From positions 1 to 64,000 of the forward strand of contig JARIEV010000002.1 of the NCBI GenBank assembly GCA_031127225.1: a DNA stretch of 64,000 nucleotides. Direction: 5' to 3'. The position numbers were made by a program, and so were the translations under genes. Source of the DNA: Gemmatimonadota bacterium (lineage in GTDB: Bacteria > Gemmatimonadota > Gemmatimonadetes > Gemmatimonadales > Gemmatimonadaceae). Under the pieces are notes generated by a model, which saw nothing but the letters and a program-made list of their open reading frames with translations, ran no database searches and was not told where the DNA came from. Positions 1 to 8,268 of this stretch are shown piece after piece. How positions within the stretch are numbered: position 1 is the stretch's first letter; each line of letters begins with the position of its first letter.

Positions 1-2
1 CG

Positions 3-425
3 TCGCTGCTGCCGCTCTGGCGTCGACTGCCGCCGCCGTGGCTCGCGTCGGCGCTCCACACCGCGCTGCTGCCGGGGTACGCCCAGCGCGACATCGGCGC
101 GCGCGCGCTCGACCTGTACCTCATGAGCGTCCGCACCCGCGACGGCCGCGCGTCGGCCGCCGCGCAGCTCCACGCGCTCGCCGCCTCGAGCGGCGATACG
201 GCATCGGCGTTGGCCACCGCGGCGCTCCAGTGCCCGGTGATGCTGGTCACCTCCCCGACCGATCCCTTCGTCCCCGCCGCGCAGGCCGCACGGCTGGCCG
301 ACCATCTGCGCACGGCCACCACCGCCGGCGTCGTGGTTCGCGAGCTGGCGGGCACGGCGCACGTCGCACCGGAAGAGGTCCCCGATCGGCTCGGCGCGCT
401 CGTCGCGGAATTGCTCACGTCGTGA
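3..425 (+). CDS. Probable alpha/beta hydrolase, C-terminal part (5' end outside window)
   Basis: The open frame enters from before base 1 and stops at 423-425, so only about 140 C-terminal residues are seen. The segment CPVMLVTSPTDPFVPAAQ followed by a helix and then ELAGTAHVAPEEVPDRL resembles the end of the alpha/beta-hydrolase fold: the strand carrying the acid residue (the Asp in PTDPFVP) and then the loop carrying the catalytic His (GTAHVA). The nucleophile elbow would lie upstream and cannot be checked. No substrate can be inferred. The next gene starts about 50 bases downstream on the same strand. Confidence 0.5.
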   Translation, partial: SLLPLWRRLPPPWLASALHTALLPGYAQRDIGARALDLYLMSVRTRDGRASAAAQLHALAASSGDTASALATAALQCPVMLVTSPTDPFVPAAQAARLADHLRTATTAGVVVRELAGTAHVAPEEVPDRLGALVAELLTS

Positions 426-474
426 TGTGCACGGACTTCCGTGCGGTACCATCCACTCTCTCCCAACCCGATTC

Positions 475-777
475 ATGACCGACCGCCTCTCCACGATGCG
501 CGCCATGGTGGCCAAACAGCCCGGCAATCCGCTGGCCCGCTTCGGGCTGGCCAATGAACTGCTCAAGGCCGGCCTGCACGCCGACGCCGTGGAGGAACTC
601 GCCGCCTATCTCGCGCTCCATGACGACGAGGGGAATGGCTGGCTGCGGTACGCCGACGCCCTGTCCGCGCTCGGACGACACGACGAGGCCCGCGCAGCCT
701 GTGCGAAAGGCATCGACGCCGCCACACGGCATGGACACGGCACGCTGGTCGCGGAACTCGAGGAGCGGGAATTCTGA
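475..777 (+). CDS. Small TPR-like helical protein
   Basis: A 100-residue protein made almost entirely of amphipathic helices. The stretches ARFGLANELLKAGLHADAV and WLRYADALSALGRHDEARA have the spacing of tetratricopeptide repeat helices, so a role as a small protein-binding scaffold is likely; the partner is unknown. I chose the ATG at 475 because the homologous-looking TPR part begins soon after it. The upstream in-frame extension from 427 (MHGLPCGTIHS...) looks non-coding. The gene converges on the kinase gene that ends at 809 on the opposite strand. Confidence 0.6.
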   Translation: MTDRLSTMRAMVAKQPGNPLARFGLANELLKAGLHADAVEELAAYLALHDDEGNGWLRYADALSALGRHDEARAACAKGIDAATRHGHGTLVAELEEREF

Positions 778-808
778 CGAAGCCTCGTGCAGCGGGCAGG
801 CGCGCGGC

Positions 809-3160
809 TTACAGCTTCCGCAGCTCCTCCGCCGCGCTGATCGCGTAGCCCACGTCGCGCGACAGGGCGCGCGCTTCCTGCGTGGCGTGCGTGACATCCG
901 CGATAGCCGCGCCCACCCCCATCGTGCGCAGTTTCACCATGTCGAGCCGCAGTGTGCGCAGGGCGGTCGAGGCGCTGTCGAGCTGGCGTTGCATCGCGTC
1001 GCGTCGTCCGGTGAGCTCCTGCAGCGACGCGAGCTGACGGGTGAGCAGCGCCAACCGGCGCTCGCGATCGGGGGCCTGTACAGGCTCGGCCTGCACCGAC
1101 GCGACGCGGGCCTCGAGCGCCCCCAACCCATCGGTGGGCATATCGCGCTGCAGCCGCTCGAGTCCACCGGCCAGCGCGCTGATCCGCTCGAGCAATGCAT
1201 CCGCTGTAGGGGCCACGTCGGGCACCATCGCCCGGTCCGCATCGGTGAGGGTGCCCGCCACGTCCGTAATCGTGAGCCGGTCATCGACGGCGTTCCGCAG
1301 CACGTCACCAAACGACGACGCGAGCAGCTGCTCACCGGCGACCAGCGCGAGTTGCTCGCGCAGCTTCACGTCGTACGGACGATCATCGGACGACGCGGCG
1401 ATCGCCTGCCAGCGATCATTCCACGCATCGCCGGCCGAGACACCAAGCCGACGCAGGCGCAGGACATCGCGAATCAACATCTGGGCACTGGCCATCGCCG
1501 CGAGACCGGCCGCGACCATGGGCACGATCATCGGCGTGAGTTCCGCCGACGCGCCGATCACGAGACTACCGAGTGACACAGCGGCCGATCCCATGAACCA
1601 CTTGGCATGCTTCACGAACGCGCGCGACGCGTCGGCAATGCGGGCCGGCTTGCTGCGCGGATCGGTGTCGGGCTGCGGCGCCGACGCGCTGCCCATGATG
1701 CGCGCGAGCGTGATCCCACGGCGACGCAGCCGGATGTAACGACCGAGCACCCCCATCCCCAACCCCATGGCCGGGAAAACCGCCCAGGGGAAGCTGGGGC
1801 TGGTGACGGCATTGATCACGCCGAGAAACACGATGAGCCCCGCCGTGGAGAGCATGTGCCCCTTGAAACGCTCGATCACGTCGTCATCACTGCGCCATGC
1901 ACCGGTCGCGTCCCCGTACTGATCGCTCCACTGCGAGTACGCATCGCGCCGCTGCTGCTGCACGGCGGCACGCCAGTCCTGCATCGCGTCCTTCGACGCA
2001 CGCTCCCACGCCTTCACCTGCTCACGCGGGGCGCCCGGGGGGAGCGGCGGCAAGACCGGCACGGGGGGCAGCGCGCCGGCGGCGGGGTAGGCGCGCGGAG
2101 CCGGCTCCGGCGCGAGTACGCCGCGCGGTGCCCAGTCCTCCGAGCGCAGTCCATAGCGTGCATCCTCGCGCGGTTCCGGCCCGCGCGGCAACGGTCCCGC
2201 CAGCGCCGTCGGCACGCCGACCGCGGGCGCCACACTCGCCCGGTGCGCCCCCGTCTGCAACGACCCGTCGCGCTGCACGCGGCGCAGCACATCACGCAAC
2301 TGCAGGGCGCTCTCCCAGCGATCGCGGGGGCTCTTCACGAGACACCGCTCGACAATCTCCACCAGCGCCAGCGGCGCGTCGGATCGCATGCTCCCGATCG
2401 GCCGCGGCGACTCGCTCACGTGGGCCAGCAGCATCGCGGGCGTCGATCCCCCCTCGAACGGGAGCCGTCCGGCGAGCATCAGGTAGCCCATCACGCCCAG
2501 CGAGTAGATGTCGCTGCGTCCATCTACGTCCCGCTCACCCGTGGCCTGCTCCGGACTCATGAACGCCGGCGTCCCCACGGCGATGCCGGTCTGGGTCAGC
2601 CGTGAACCGCTCTCGGCCGCACGCGCGATGCCGAAGTCGGTGACCATCGCCCGGCCGGTGTCCCGATCGATGAGCACATTGTCCGGCTTCACGTCGCGAT
2701 GCACGACGCCTGCCGCGTGCGCGTACGCGAGCGCATCGGCCACCTGCTCGAGGAGGTGCGCGATGAACGCAAAGGAGGGGCGCGGTTCGCGTCCAATGCG
2801 GGCCGCGAGGCTCTCGCCCTTCACCAACGACATGGCGAAGCACACCAAGCCACCCTCTTCGTGCACCGCATAGATGGGCACAATGTGCGGATGATTCAGC
2901 CGCGCCGCCGTCTGCGCTTCACGCACGAAGCGTTCGCGCACGTCCCCGCGGAACGCCAGCTCCGGCGGCAACACCTTGAGCGCCACCGGCCGCTGCAGTC
3001 GGACGTCTTCGGCGGCATAGACCACCGCCATGCCGCCGCGCCCGATCTCCTGATCGATCAGATACCGGTCACCAACGGCGGCCGTCACGCGATCGCGCAG
3101 GATGTCCGACTCGGCGCGCTGCGCCGCCGTCCGCAGTCCGGCGCGCTCCCCCTCAGGCAT
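809..3160 (-). CDS. Membrane-anchored serine/threonine protein kinase (copy 2 of a tandem pair)
   Basis: A 783-residue protein with an N-terminal Hanks-type kinase domain (about 33-300). It has a Gly loop (IGRGGMAVVY, 39-48), ATP-binding Lys62, a catalytic HRDVKPDN loop (Asp156), DFG (Asp175) and the activation segment GTPAFMSPEQATGERD. A Pro-rich linker (about 310-385) follows, then hydrophobic segments forming one or two membrane hairpins, and a C-terminal helical/coiled-coil region of about 200 residues. All catalytic residues are present, so it should be active. The C-terminal region is clearly related to that of the kinase encoded just upstream (3173-5344). The 12-base gap between the genes indicates co-transcription. 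The sensor is not a PASTA domain, and the ligand is unknown. Confidence 0.9.
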   Translation of the reverse strand: MPEGERAGLRTAAQRAESDILRDRVTAAVGDRYLIDQEIGRGGMAVVYAAEDVRLQRPVALKVLPPELAFRGDVRERFVREAQTAARLNHPHIVPIYAVHEEGGLVCFAMSLVKGESLAARIGREPRPSFAFIAHLLEQVADALAYAHAAGVVHRDVKPDNVLIDRDTGRAMVTDFGIARAAESGSRLTQTGIAVGTPAFMSPEQATGERDVDGRSDIYSLGVMGYLMLAGRLPFEGGSTPAMLLAHVSESPRPIGSMRSDAPLALVEIVERCLVKSPRDRWESALQLRDVLRRVQRDGSLQTGAHRASVAPAVGVPTALAGPLPRGPEPREDARYGLRSEDWAPRGVLAPEPAPRAYPAAGALPPVPVLPPLPPGAPREQVKAWERASKDAMQDWRAAVQQQRRDAYSQWSDQYGDATGAWRSDDDVIERFKGHMLSTAGLIVFLGVINAVTSPSFPWAVFPAMGLGMGVLGRYIRLRRRGITLARIMGSASAPQPDTDPRSKPARIADASRAFVKHAKWFMGSAAVSLGSLVIGASAELTPMIVPMVAAGLAAMASAQMLIRDVLRLRRLGVSAGDAWNDRWQAIAASSDDRPYDVKLREQLALVAGEQLLASSFGDVLRNAVDDRLTITDVAGTLTDADRAMVPDVAPTADALLERISALAGGLERLQRDMPTDGLGALEARVASVQAEPVQAPDRERRLALLTRQLASLQELTGRRDAMQRQLDSASTALRTLRLDMVKLRTMGVGAAIADVTHATQEARALSRDVGYAISAAEELRKL

Positions 3161-3172
3161 CGTGCGTCCCGC

Positions 3173-5344
3173 TTACGCCGAACCGGCGCGCGATGCGGTT
3201 GCCTCGCGCACCTCGTTGGCCGACTGCACCGCGATATCGACCTCGCGCGCCAAGTGCATCGCCTGTTCGGCGACGAGGGTGACGCTGTGCACCGAGCTGT
3301 TGCCGGTGCGCAGCCGCACCAGATCAAGCCGCACATTCTCAAGCGCGATGCGACAGCTCTCCAGCTGCGCCCGGCGGCGCTCGCGGGCGGCCAGCGCATC
3401 GACCACCGCGCGGCGGTCGCGGCGCAGCTGCGCCAACCGGCGAATACGTCCCTCACTGCGCTGCGTGTCGAGCGGATTGGCCTCCGCTTCCAGCGCGGCG
3501 ATCTCCAGATCGATGCGCGCGGCCACCTCGGGCCCCTGCTCCCGGTCGCGGCGCGCCATATCACGCGCCAACTGCTCGAGCGTGTTCACGAGCTCCACCG
3601 CGGTGCGCGCCACCTCCGGCACCCGCGCCCGCTCGTCGGCCGGCAGGGTCCCCAGAAGCCGACCGATTTCTTCGCGATCGGCCCGCGCCGCCCGCACGAG
3701 TGAGGCGAACTCCCCCAGTTCGTCGTCCCGGAGCGGCGCGTTGGGCACGCCGCCACCGGGGCCGGCGGGACGTCCGGCCGGCACGGGCGACGTCCGCGAC
3801 ATCGACAGTACCCCGTCGAGCCGGTTGCCGAGGCGTCCCTGCGCCCGCAGCTCCTCGCGCTTTTTGCGGCTCACGGTCGCCATGATCTTGTCGCCAAGAT
3901 CGGAGAACACTTCGCCCAGCATGCGATGCTTGGGCTGACGCAACACGTCGGTCCAGTCAAAGCCCTTCGTCCAGAGCTGCGTGTACTTCCACGCCATGTA
4001 GACCGTCCACAGCGTCGTCAGCCCCAGCATATCGCCGTTGCGGAAGAGGCTCATGACCACAATGGCACCGTTCACGAACAGATACGGCCCGAGCTTGCGC
4101 CGGAACGCCATCACCGGCGGCGCATCCCAGCGGGCGATGTCGTCGGCCGTGGGGACGTAGTACTCGTCGCCGTTCATCGGGGGCGGGTATGGCGAATAGC
4201 CGGGCGCGGGCGACGGCGCGGTGCGCGACTGGTACGTGGGGGCCTGATAGGCCGGCGGGGCATACGGGGCCGGCGTGTACGGCAGCGGCACCGACGACGG
4301 GGCCCGCGTGCCGATCGGCATGCCACCGATCGGTGCGCCGTTGAACTGCACCGGTGCGCCGACGGACGATGGCGTCGCGGCCGGGTTGGTGGGCGGCGGC
4401 ACGATCCCCGTCTTGAGCGCCGTCATCATCTCCCCCGCACTCTGGAACCGATGCTCCGGACTCTTTTCCAGCAGCCGCATCACGATCTCCGCCAACTCGG
4501 GCGGCGTATCGGGACGGCGCAGCGACACGGGGACGGGCACTTCCGCGAGATGCTTGACCAGCAGCGCCGGCGTGGTGTTGCCGGTGAATGGCGGCTCGCC
4601 GGCCAGCATCTGGTACGCCACCACGCCCAGCGAGTACAGATCGCTGCGCGCATCGAGGTCGCGGTCACCGGACGCCTGCTCGGGTGACATGTACGCCGGG
4701 GTGCCGATCGCGATCCCCGTCGCCGTGAGGCGCGCCGTGTCGCCACCGTCGGACGCGGCGCGCGCGATGCCGAAGTCGGTCACCAGCGCTCGCCCGTCGA
4801 TGCCGTCGAGCAGGATGTTGTCCGGCTTGATGTCCCGATGGATCACCCCGCGGGCGTGCGCATACGCGAGGGCGTCGGCCACCTCCAGCAGCCAGCGACG
4901 GACGTCATCGACCGGCAAGGGCCCGCGCTTCTGCAACTTCGTCGCGAGGTTGTCGCCGTCGATGCACGCCATCACGAAAAACACCAGATTCCCGACTTCG
5001 TCGACCGAATAGATCGGCACGATGTTCGGATGGCTCAACTGCGCGGCCGTCTCCGCTTCGCGCAGAAACCGCGTGCGGATGTCCCGGCGGAACGACAACT
5101 CCGGCGGCAGCAGCTTGATCGCCACGAAGCGCTTGAGACGCTTATCCCGCGCGCGATACACGATCCCCATTCCGCCCCGGCCGATCTCCTGGTCCAGTTC
5201 GTAGGCGGCGCTGAGCGCCTGCTCCACGTGGGCGCGGAGTTCGAGATCCTCGGGGGACAGGGCTGCTGAGTCGGGCACTCGCTGGGGATCGAAGGGGTCC
5301 GCTCTGGAACCTGAAGTGTAGCACGGCAGGGAGAGCGGCAACAA
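3173..5344 (-). CDS. Membrane-anchored serine/threonine protein kinase (copy 1 of a tandem pair)
   Basis: A 723-residue protein, first gene of a two-kinase minus-strand operon. The kinase domain spans about 50-320, with Gly loop IGRGGMGIVYR, Lys77, HRDIKPDN (Asp171), DFG (Asp190) and GTPAYMSPEQASGDRD. A linker rich in Pro, Tyr and Ala (about 325-400) follows, then a short hydrophobic hairpin (FVNGAIVVMSLF and LGLTTLWTVYMAW) and a long charged coiled-coil tail. The tail segments RVPEVARTAVELVNTLEQLA and RLDLVRLRTG match VPDVAPTADALLERISALA and RLDMVKLRTM in the neighbouring kinase, so the two arose by duplication. The start is uncertain: the first 35 residues are not conserved-looking and a later start is possible. 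Confidence 0.9.
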   Translation of the reverse strand: MLPLSLPCYTSGSRADPFDPQRVPDSAALSPEDLELRAHVEQALSAAYELDQEIGRGGMGIVYRARDKRLKRFVAIKLLPPELSFRRDIRTRFLREAETAAQLSHPNIVPIYSVDEVGNLVFFVMACIDGDNLATKLQKRGPLPVDDVRRWLLEVADALAYAHARGVIHRDIKPDNILLDGIDGRALVTDFGIARAASDGGDTARLTATGIAIGTPAYMSPEQASGDRDLDARSDLYSLGVVAYQMLAGEPPFTGNTTPALLVKHLAEVPVPVSLRRPDTPPELAEIVMRLLEKSPEHRFQSAGEMMTALKTGIVPPPTNPAATPSSVGAPVQFNGAPIGGMPIGTRAPSSVPLPYTPAPYAPPAYQAPTYQSRTAPSPAPGYSPYPPPMNGDEYYVPTADDIARWDAPPVMAFRRKLGPYLFVNGAIVVMSLFRNGDMLGLTTLWTVYMAWKYTQLWTKGFDWTDVLRQPKHRMLGEVFSDLGDKIMATVSRKKREELRAQGRLGNRLDGVLSMSRTSPVPAGRPAGPGGGVPNAPLRDDELGEFASLVRAARADREEIGRLLGTLPADERARVPEVARTAVELVNTLEQLARDMARRDREQGPEVAARIDLEIAALEAEANPLDTQRSEGRIRRLAQLRRDRRAVVDALAARERRRAQLESCRIALENVRLDLVRLRTGNSSVHSVTLVAEQAMHLAREVDIAVQSANEVREATASRAGSA

Positions 5345-5625
5345 GATGACGCAGACCGCACGCTGATGGGACGACCCGTTCGGCGGGGACGGTGCCGTTG
5401 TCTCCTACGTGTCCATGGCCGCGAAAAGTTGCAGCCGGTACGTCAGCGGACTGATCCTCCCGATTGGCGGGCGCGATGCACCGGCCGCCAGATTGTCAGC
5501 GACCTGCCAAACACGGTGTCTTCGCTGGAAGCCCCCCGGGAAAGCCTGCCGTGATGGCGTGAACGAGGCGGTGCGGAACGTGCCACTCGGAGGGTGTCAT
5601 TCCTCCTCGACCAGGATTCATTGTC
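5345..5625. other. Divergent intergenic region between kinase operon and lon
   Basis: 281 bases separate the minus-strand kinase operon from lon and should hold promoters for both. I see no convincing sigma-70 pair and no CIRCE-type inverted repeat that would mark HrcA control of lon. Confidence 0.5.
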
Positions 5626-8118
5626 ATGGGCCAGCGCCAAACGCTTCCCGTCCTGCCACTGCGCGGGACGGTCATGTTTCCCGGCATCACCGCACCGATT
5701 GCGGCGGGCCGTCCCGGTACCTTGAGAGCCATCGAAACGGCCCTGAAGGGCGATCGGCTCGTCTTTGCGGTCGCCCAGCGCGACAACACGGAAGAGCCAA
5801 CCTCCGACATTCTCTTCACCACGGGCGTCATTGCCCGGATCGGCCAGATCCAGCGCGGCCTGGGCGGTGTCCAGTTGCTGCTGCAAGGCGAACAGCGCGC
5901 TACGGCGCTCCACTACGCCGAAGTGGATGGCTACCTGCAGGCGGTGATCGTCCCCGCCGAGGAGATGATGCCGCTCGACCTCAAAGACCCGGCCTTTGAG
6001 GCGTTGCACAAGGAGGCCCGCGAGCGCGCCGCCGAGTTGGGCGAGAAGCGCGGCCTCCCCGAGGAAGTGGTGCATCAGGTGCTCGACTCGGTGGACGACG
6101 CGGGCAAGTTCTCCGACCTCGTCGCCGGCTACATCGAGCTCACCGTGCCCGAGAAGCAGGGGCTGCTGGAAACGCTGTCGGTCGAGGAGCGGCTGCGCCG
6201 CGTGCTGGTGCACGTGCAGCGGCAGATCGGTCTGCTGGAAGCGCAGGAGGACATCAAGTCGCAGGTCCAGGAGGAGCTCGGGGAGCGCCAGCGTGAGATG
6301 TTCCTGCGGGAACAGCTCAAGGCGATCCAGAAGGAGCTGGGCGACGACGATCAGTCCAAGGAAATCACGGAGCTACGCGAGAAGCTCACCAAGCTCGACC
6401 TGCCCAAGGAAGCGCGCGCCGAAACGGAGCGCGAGCTCGGGCGGCTCGAGCGCGCCGGTCGCGAGTCCATGGAAGCGCAGGTGATCCGCACGTACCTCGA
6501 GTGGATCGCCGAGCTGCCGTGGAGCAAGCGCTCCGACGATCATCTCGAGCTCGCCCGCGCCGGTGAAATTCTCGAAGAAGACCACTACGGCCTGAAGGAC
6601 GTGAAGGATCGCGTCCTTGAGTTCCTGGCCGTGCGTCAGCTGCGGGCGCAGCAGGTGGCCGCCGAGGTGGACACCAGCGGCGACGGCCAGAAAACCGACG
6701 CCAAGGAAGCGAAGGCGCGCGCCCTGGCCAAGGGGCCGATCCTGCTCTTCAACGGTCCGCCGGGCGTCGGCAAGACGAGCATCGCCAAGTCGATCGCGCG
6801 GGCGCTCGGACGCGAATACGTGCGCGTCGCCCTGGGTGGTGCCCGCGACGAAGCCGACATCCGCGGCCACCGCCGCACCTATGTGGGCGCCATGCCCGGC
6901 CGCGTCATTCAAGGGATGAAGCAGGCGGGGAGCAAGAACCCGGTGTTCCTGCTCGATGAAGTCGACAAGCTGGGCACATCGTATCAGGGCGATCCGTCCA
7001 GCGCGCTCCTGGAAGTGCTGGACCCCGCGCAGAACGACTCGTTCACCGATCACTACCTCGGCGTCCCGTTCGATCTCAGCGAAGTGCTCTTCATCGCCAC
7101 GTCGAACTTCATCCAGAACATCCCCGGTCCGCTGCTGGACCGCATGGAAGTGGTGGATTTCAGCGGCTACACCGAGCGCGAGAAGTCGGAGATTGCCAAG
7201 ACGTATCTCATTCCGCGTCAGCTCGAGGAATCGGGGCTCGGCCAGCGCGAGCTCACGTTCACCGACGACGCGGTCATGAAGGTGATCAGCGAATACACCC
7301 GCGAAAGCGGCGTGCGCCAGCTCGAGCGCCAGCTCGGGGCGGTGGCGCGCAAGGTGGCGCGGCGTGTGGCCATGGGTGACACGGCCACGATCGACGACAA
7401 GGTGATCAGCAGCGAGGAGGTCCGTGAGCTGCTGGGCCGTCCCAAGGTGCATCCGGAACGGGTGGCCGAGCACGACGAGGTCGGCATCACCACCGGCATG
7501 TACTACACGCCGATGGGGGGCGACATCATGTTCGTCGAGGCGAGCATCCGCCGCGGTGGCGCCGCACCCACGAAGAGCGACGATGGCGCTGAGGTGGTAC
7601 GCGTGGGCCCGATCTCGCTCATTCTCACGGGACAGCTCGGCGACGTCATGAAGGAAAGTGCGCGCGCCGCCCTGACCTACGCCACCAACAACGCCGAATC
7701 GCTCGGCATTCCCGCCGACCGAGTTGCCTCGGCGAGCGAGGCGCACATCCATGTGCCCGCCGGCGCCATTCCCAAGGACGGACCGAGTGCCGGCATCGCG
7801 ATTGCGCTGGCGCTCGTGAGCGAGATGTCGAACCGCAAGGTGCGACGCGATGTGTCGATGACCGGTGAGATCACGCTGCGTGGCCGCGTACTCCCGATCG
7901 GCGGCGTGAAGGAAAAAGTCCTCGGCGCCCATCGCGCCGGTATCAAGGAAGTCATCATCCCCAAGGCCAACGAAGCCGATCTCGAGGACGTGCCGGCCGA
8001 GGTGCGGGAGCAGCTGATCTTCCATCCGGTGCAGACACTCCGCGAAGTGCTGGAGATCGCGCTCGTGGACCGGGGGCGCGCGGTGAAGGAAGCGGTTGAA
8101 GAGCTGGTTGGGGTGTAA
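5626..8118 (+). CDS. lon: ATP-dependent Lon protease
   Basis: An 830-residue protein of typical bacterial LonA length. The N-terminal substrate domain begins with LPVLPLRGTVMFPGITAPI. The AAA+ module has Walker A GPPGVGKTS at about 376-384 and Walker B VFLLDEVDKLG. The C-terminal protease domain has the Ser-Lys dyad: Ser721 in PKDGPSAGIAIA and Lys764 in GGVKEKVLGAHRAG, 43 residues apart as in E. coli Lon. It degrades misfolded and regulatory proteins in the cytoplasm as a hexamer. The ATG at 5626 gives the full N-terminal domain. A stem-loop terminator follows at 8155. Confidence 0.97.
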   Translation: MGQRQTLPVLPLRGTVMFPGITAPIAAGRPGTLRAIETALKGDRLVFAVAQRDNTEEPTSDILFTTGVIARIGQIQRGLGGVQLLLQGEQRATALHYAEVDGYLQAVIVPAEEMMPLDLKDPAFEALHKEARERAAELGEKRGLPEEVVHQVLDSVDDAGKFSDLVAGYIELTVPEKQGLLETLSVEERLRRVLVHVQRQIGLLEAQEDIKSQVQEELGERQREMFLREQLKAIQKELGDDDQSKEITELREKLTKLDLPKEARAETERELGRLERAGRESMEAQVIRTYLEWIAELPWSKRSDDHLELARAGEILEEDHYGLKDVKDRVLEFLAVRQLRAQQVAAEVDTSGDGQKTDAKEAKARALAKGPILLFNGPPGVGKTSIAKSIARALGREYVRVALGGARDEADIRGHRRTYVGAMPGRVIQGMKQAGSKNPVFLLDEVDKLGTSYQGDPSSALLEVLDPAQNDSFTDHYLGVPFDLSEVLFIATSNFIQNIPGPLLDRMEVVDFSGYTEREKSEIAKTYLIPRQLEESGLGQRELTFTDDAVMKVISEYTRESGVRQLERQLGAVARKVARRVAMGDTATIDDKVISSEEVRELLGRPKVHPERVAEHDEVGITTGMYYTPMGGDIMFVEASIRRGGAAPTKSDDGAEVVRVGPISLILTGQLGDVMKESARAALTYATNNAESLGIPADRVASASEAHIHVPAGAIPKDGPSAGIAIALALVSEMSNRKVRRDVSMTGEITLRGRVLPIGGVKEKVLGAHRAGIKEVIIPKANEADLEDVPAEVREQLIFHPVQTLREVLEIALVDRGRAVKEAVEELVGV

Positions 8119-8154
8119 CCGCAGTCGGGAGTAACAAGTAAGGAGCAAGGCGTT

Positions 8155-8188
8155 GGGGGCGGATGGCGACCGGTTGCCGTTCGCCCCC
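8155..8188 (+). terminator. Stem-loop after lon
   Basis: A 13-base-pair stem (8155-8167 with 8176-8188, two G-U pairs) closes an 8-base loop 37 bases after the lon stop. No strong T run follows, so termination efficiency is uncertain. Confidence 0.5.
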
Positions 8189-8268
8189 ACGTCTATGACC
8201 GCGGCGAGCGGCGCGCCTGCCCGCCGCGCATTGACCGATTCCTTAATGGCCCGTGCGGCCACCTCTTC

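Noticed and set aside
5345-5625. Possible CIRCE or heat-shock element before lon
   Set aside because: No TTAGCACTC-N9-GAGTGCTAA pattern; short similar words are too degenerate.
5626-8262. Long open frames antisense to lon, for example about 630 codons on the minus strand
   Set aside because: The sense strand encodes a complete Lon; the antisense frame is a by-product of high GC and lacks any domain.
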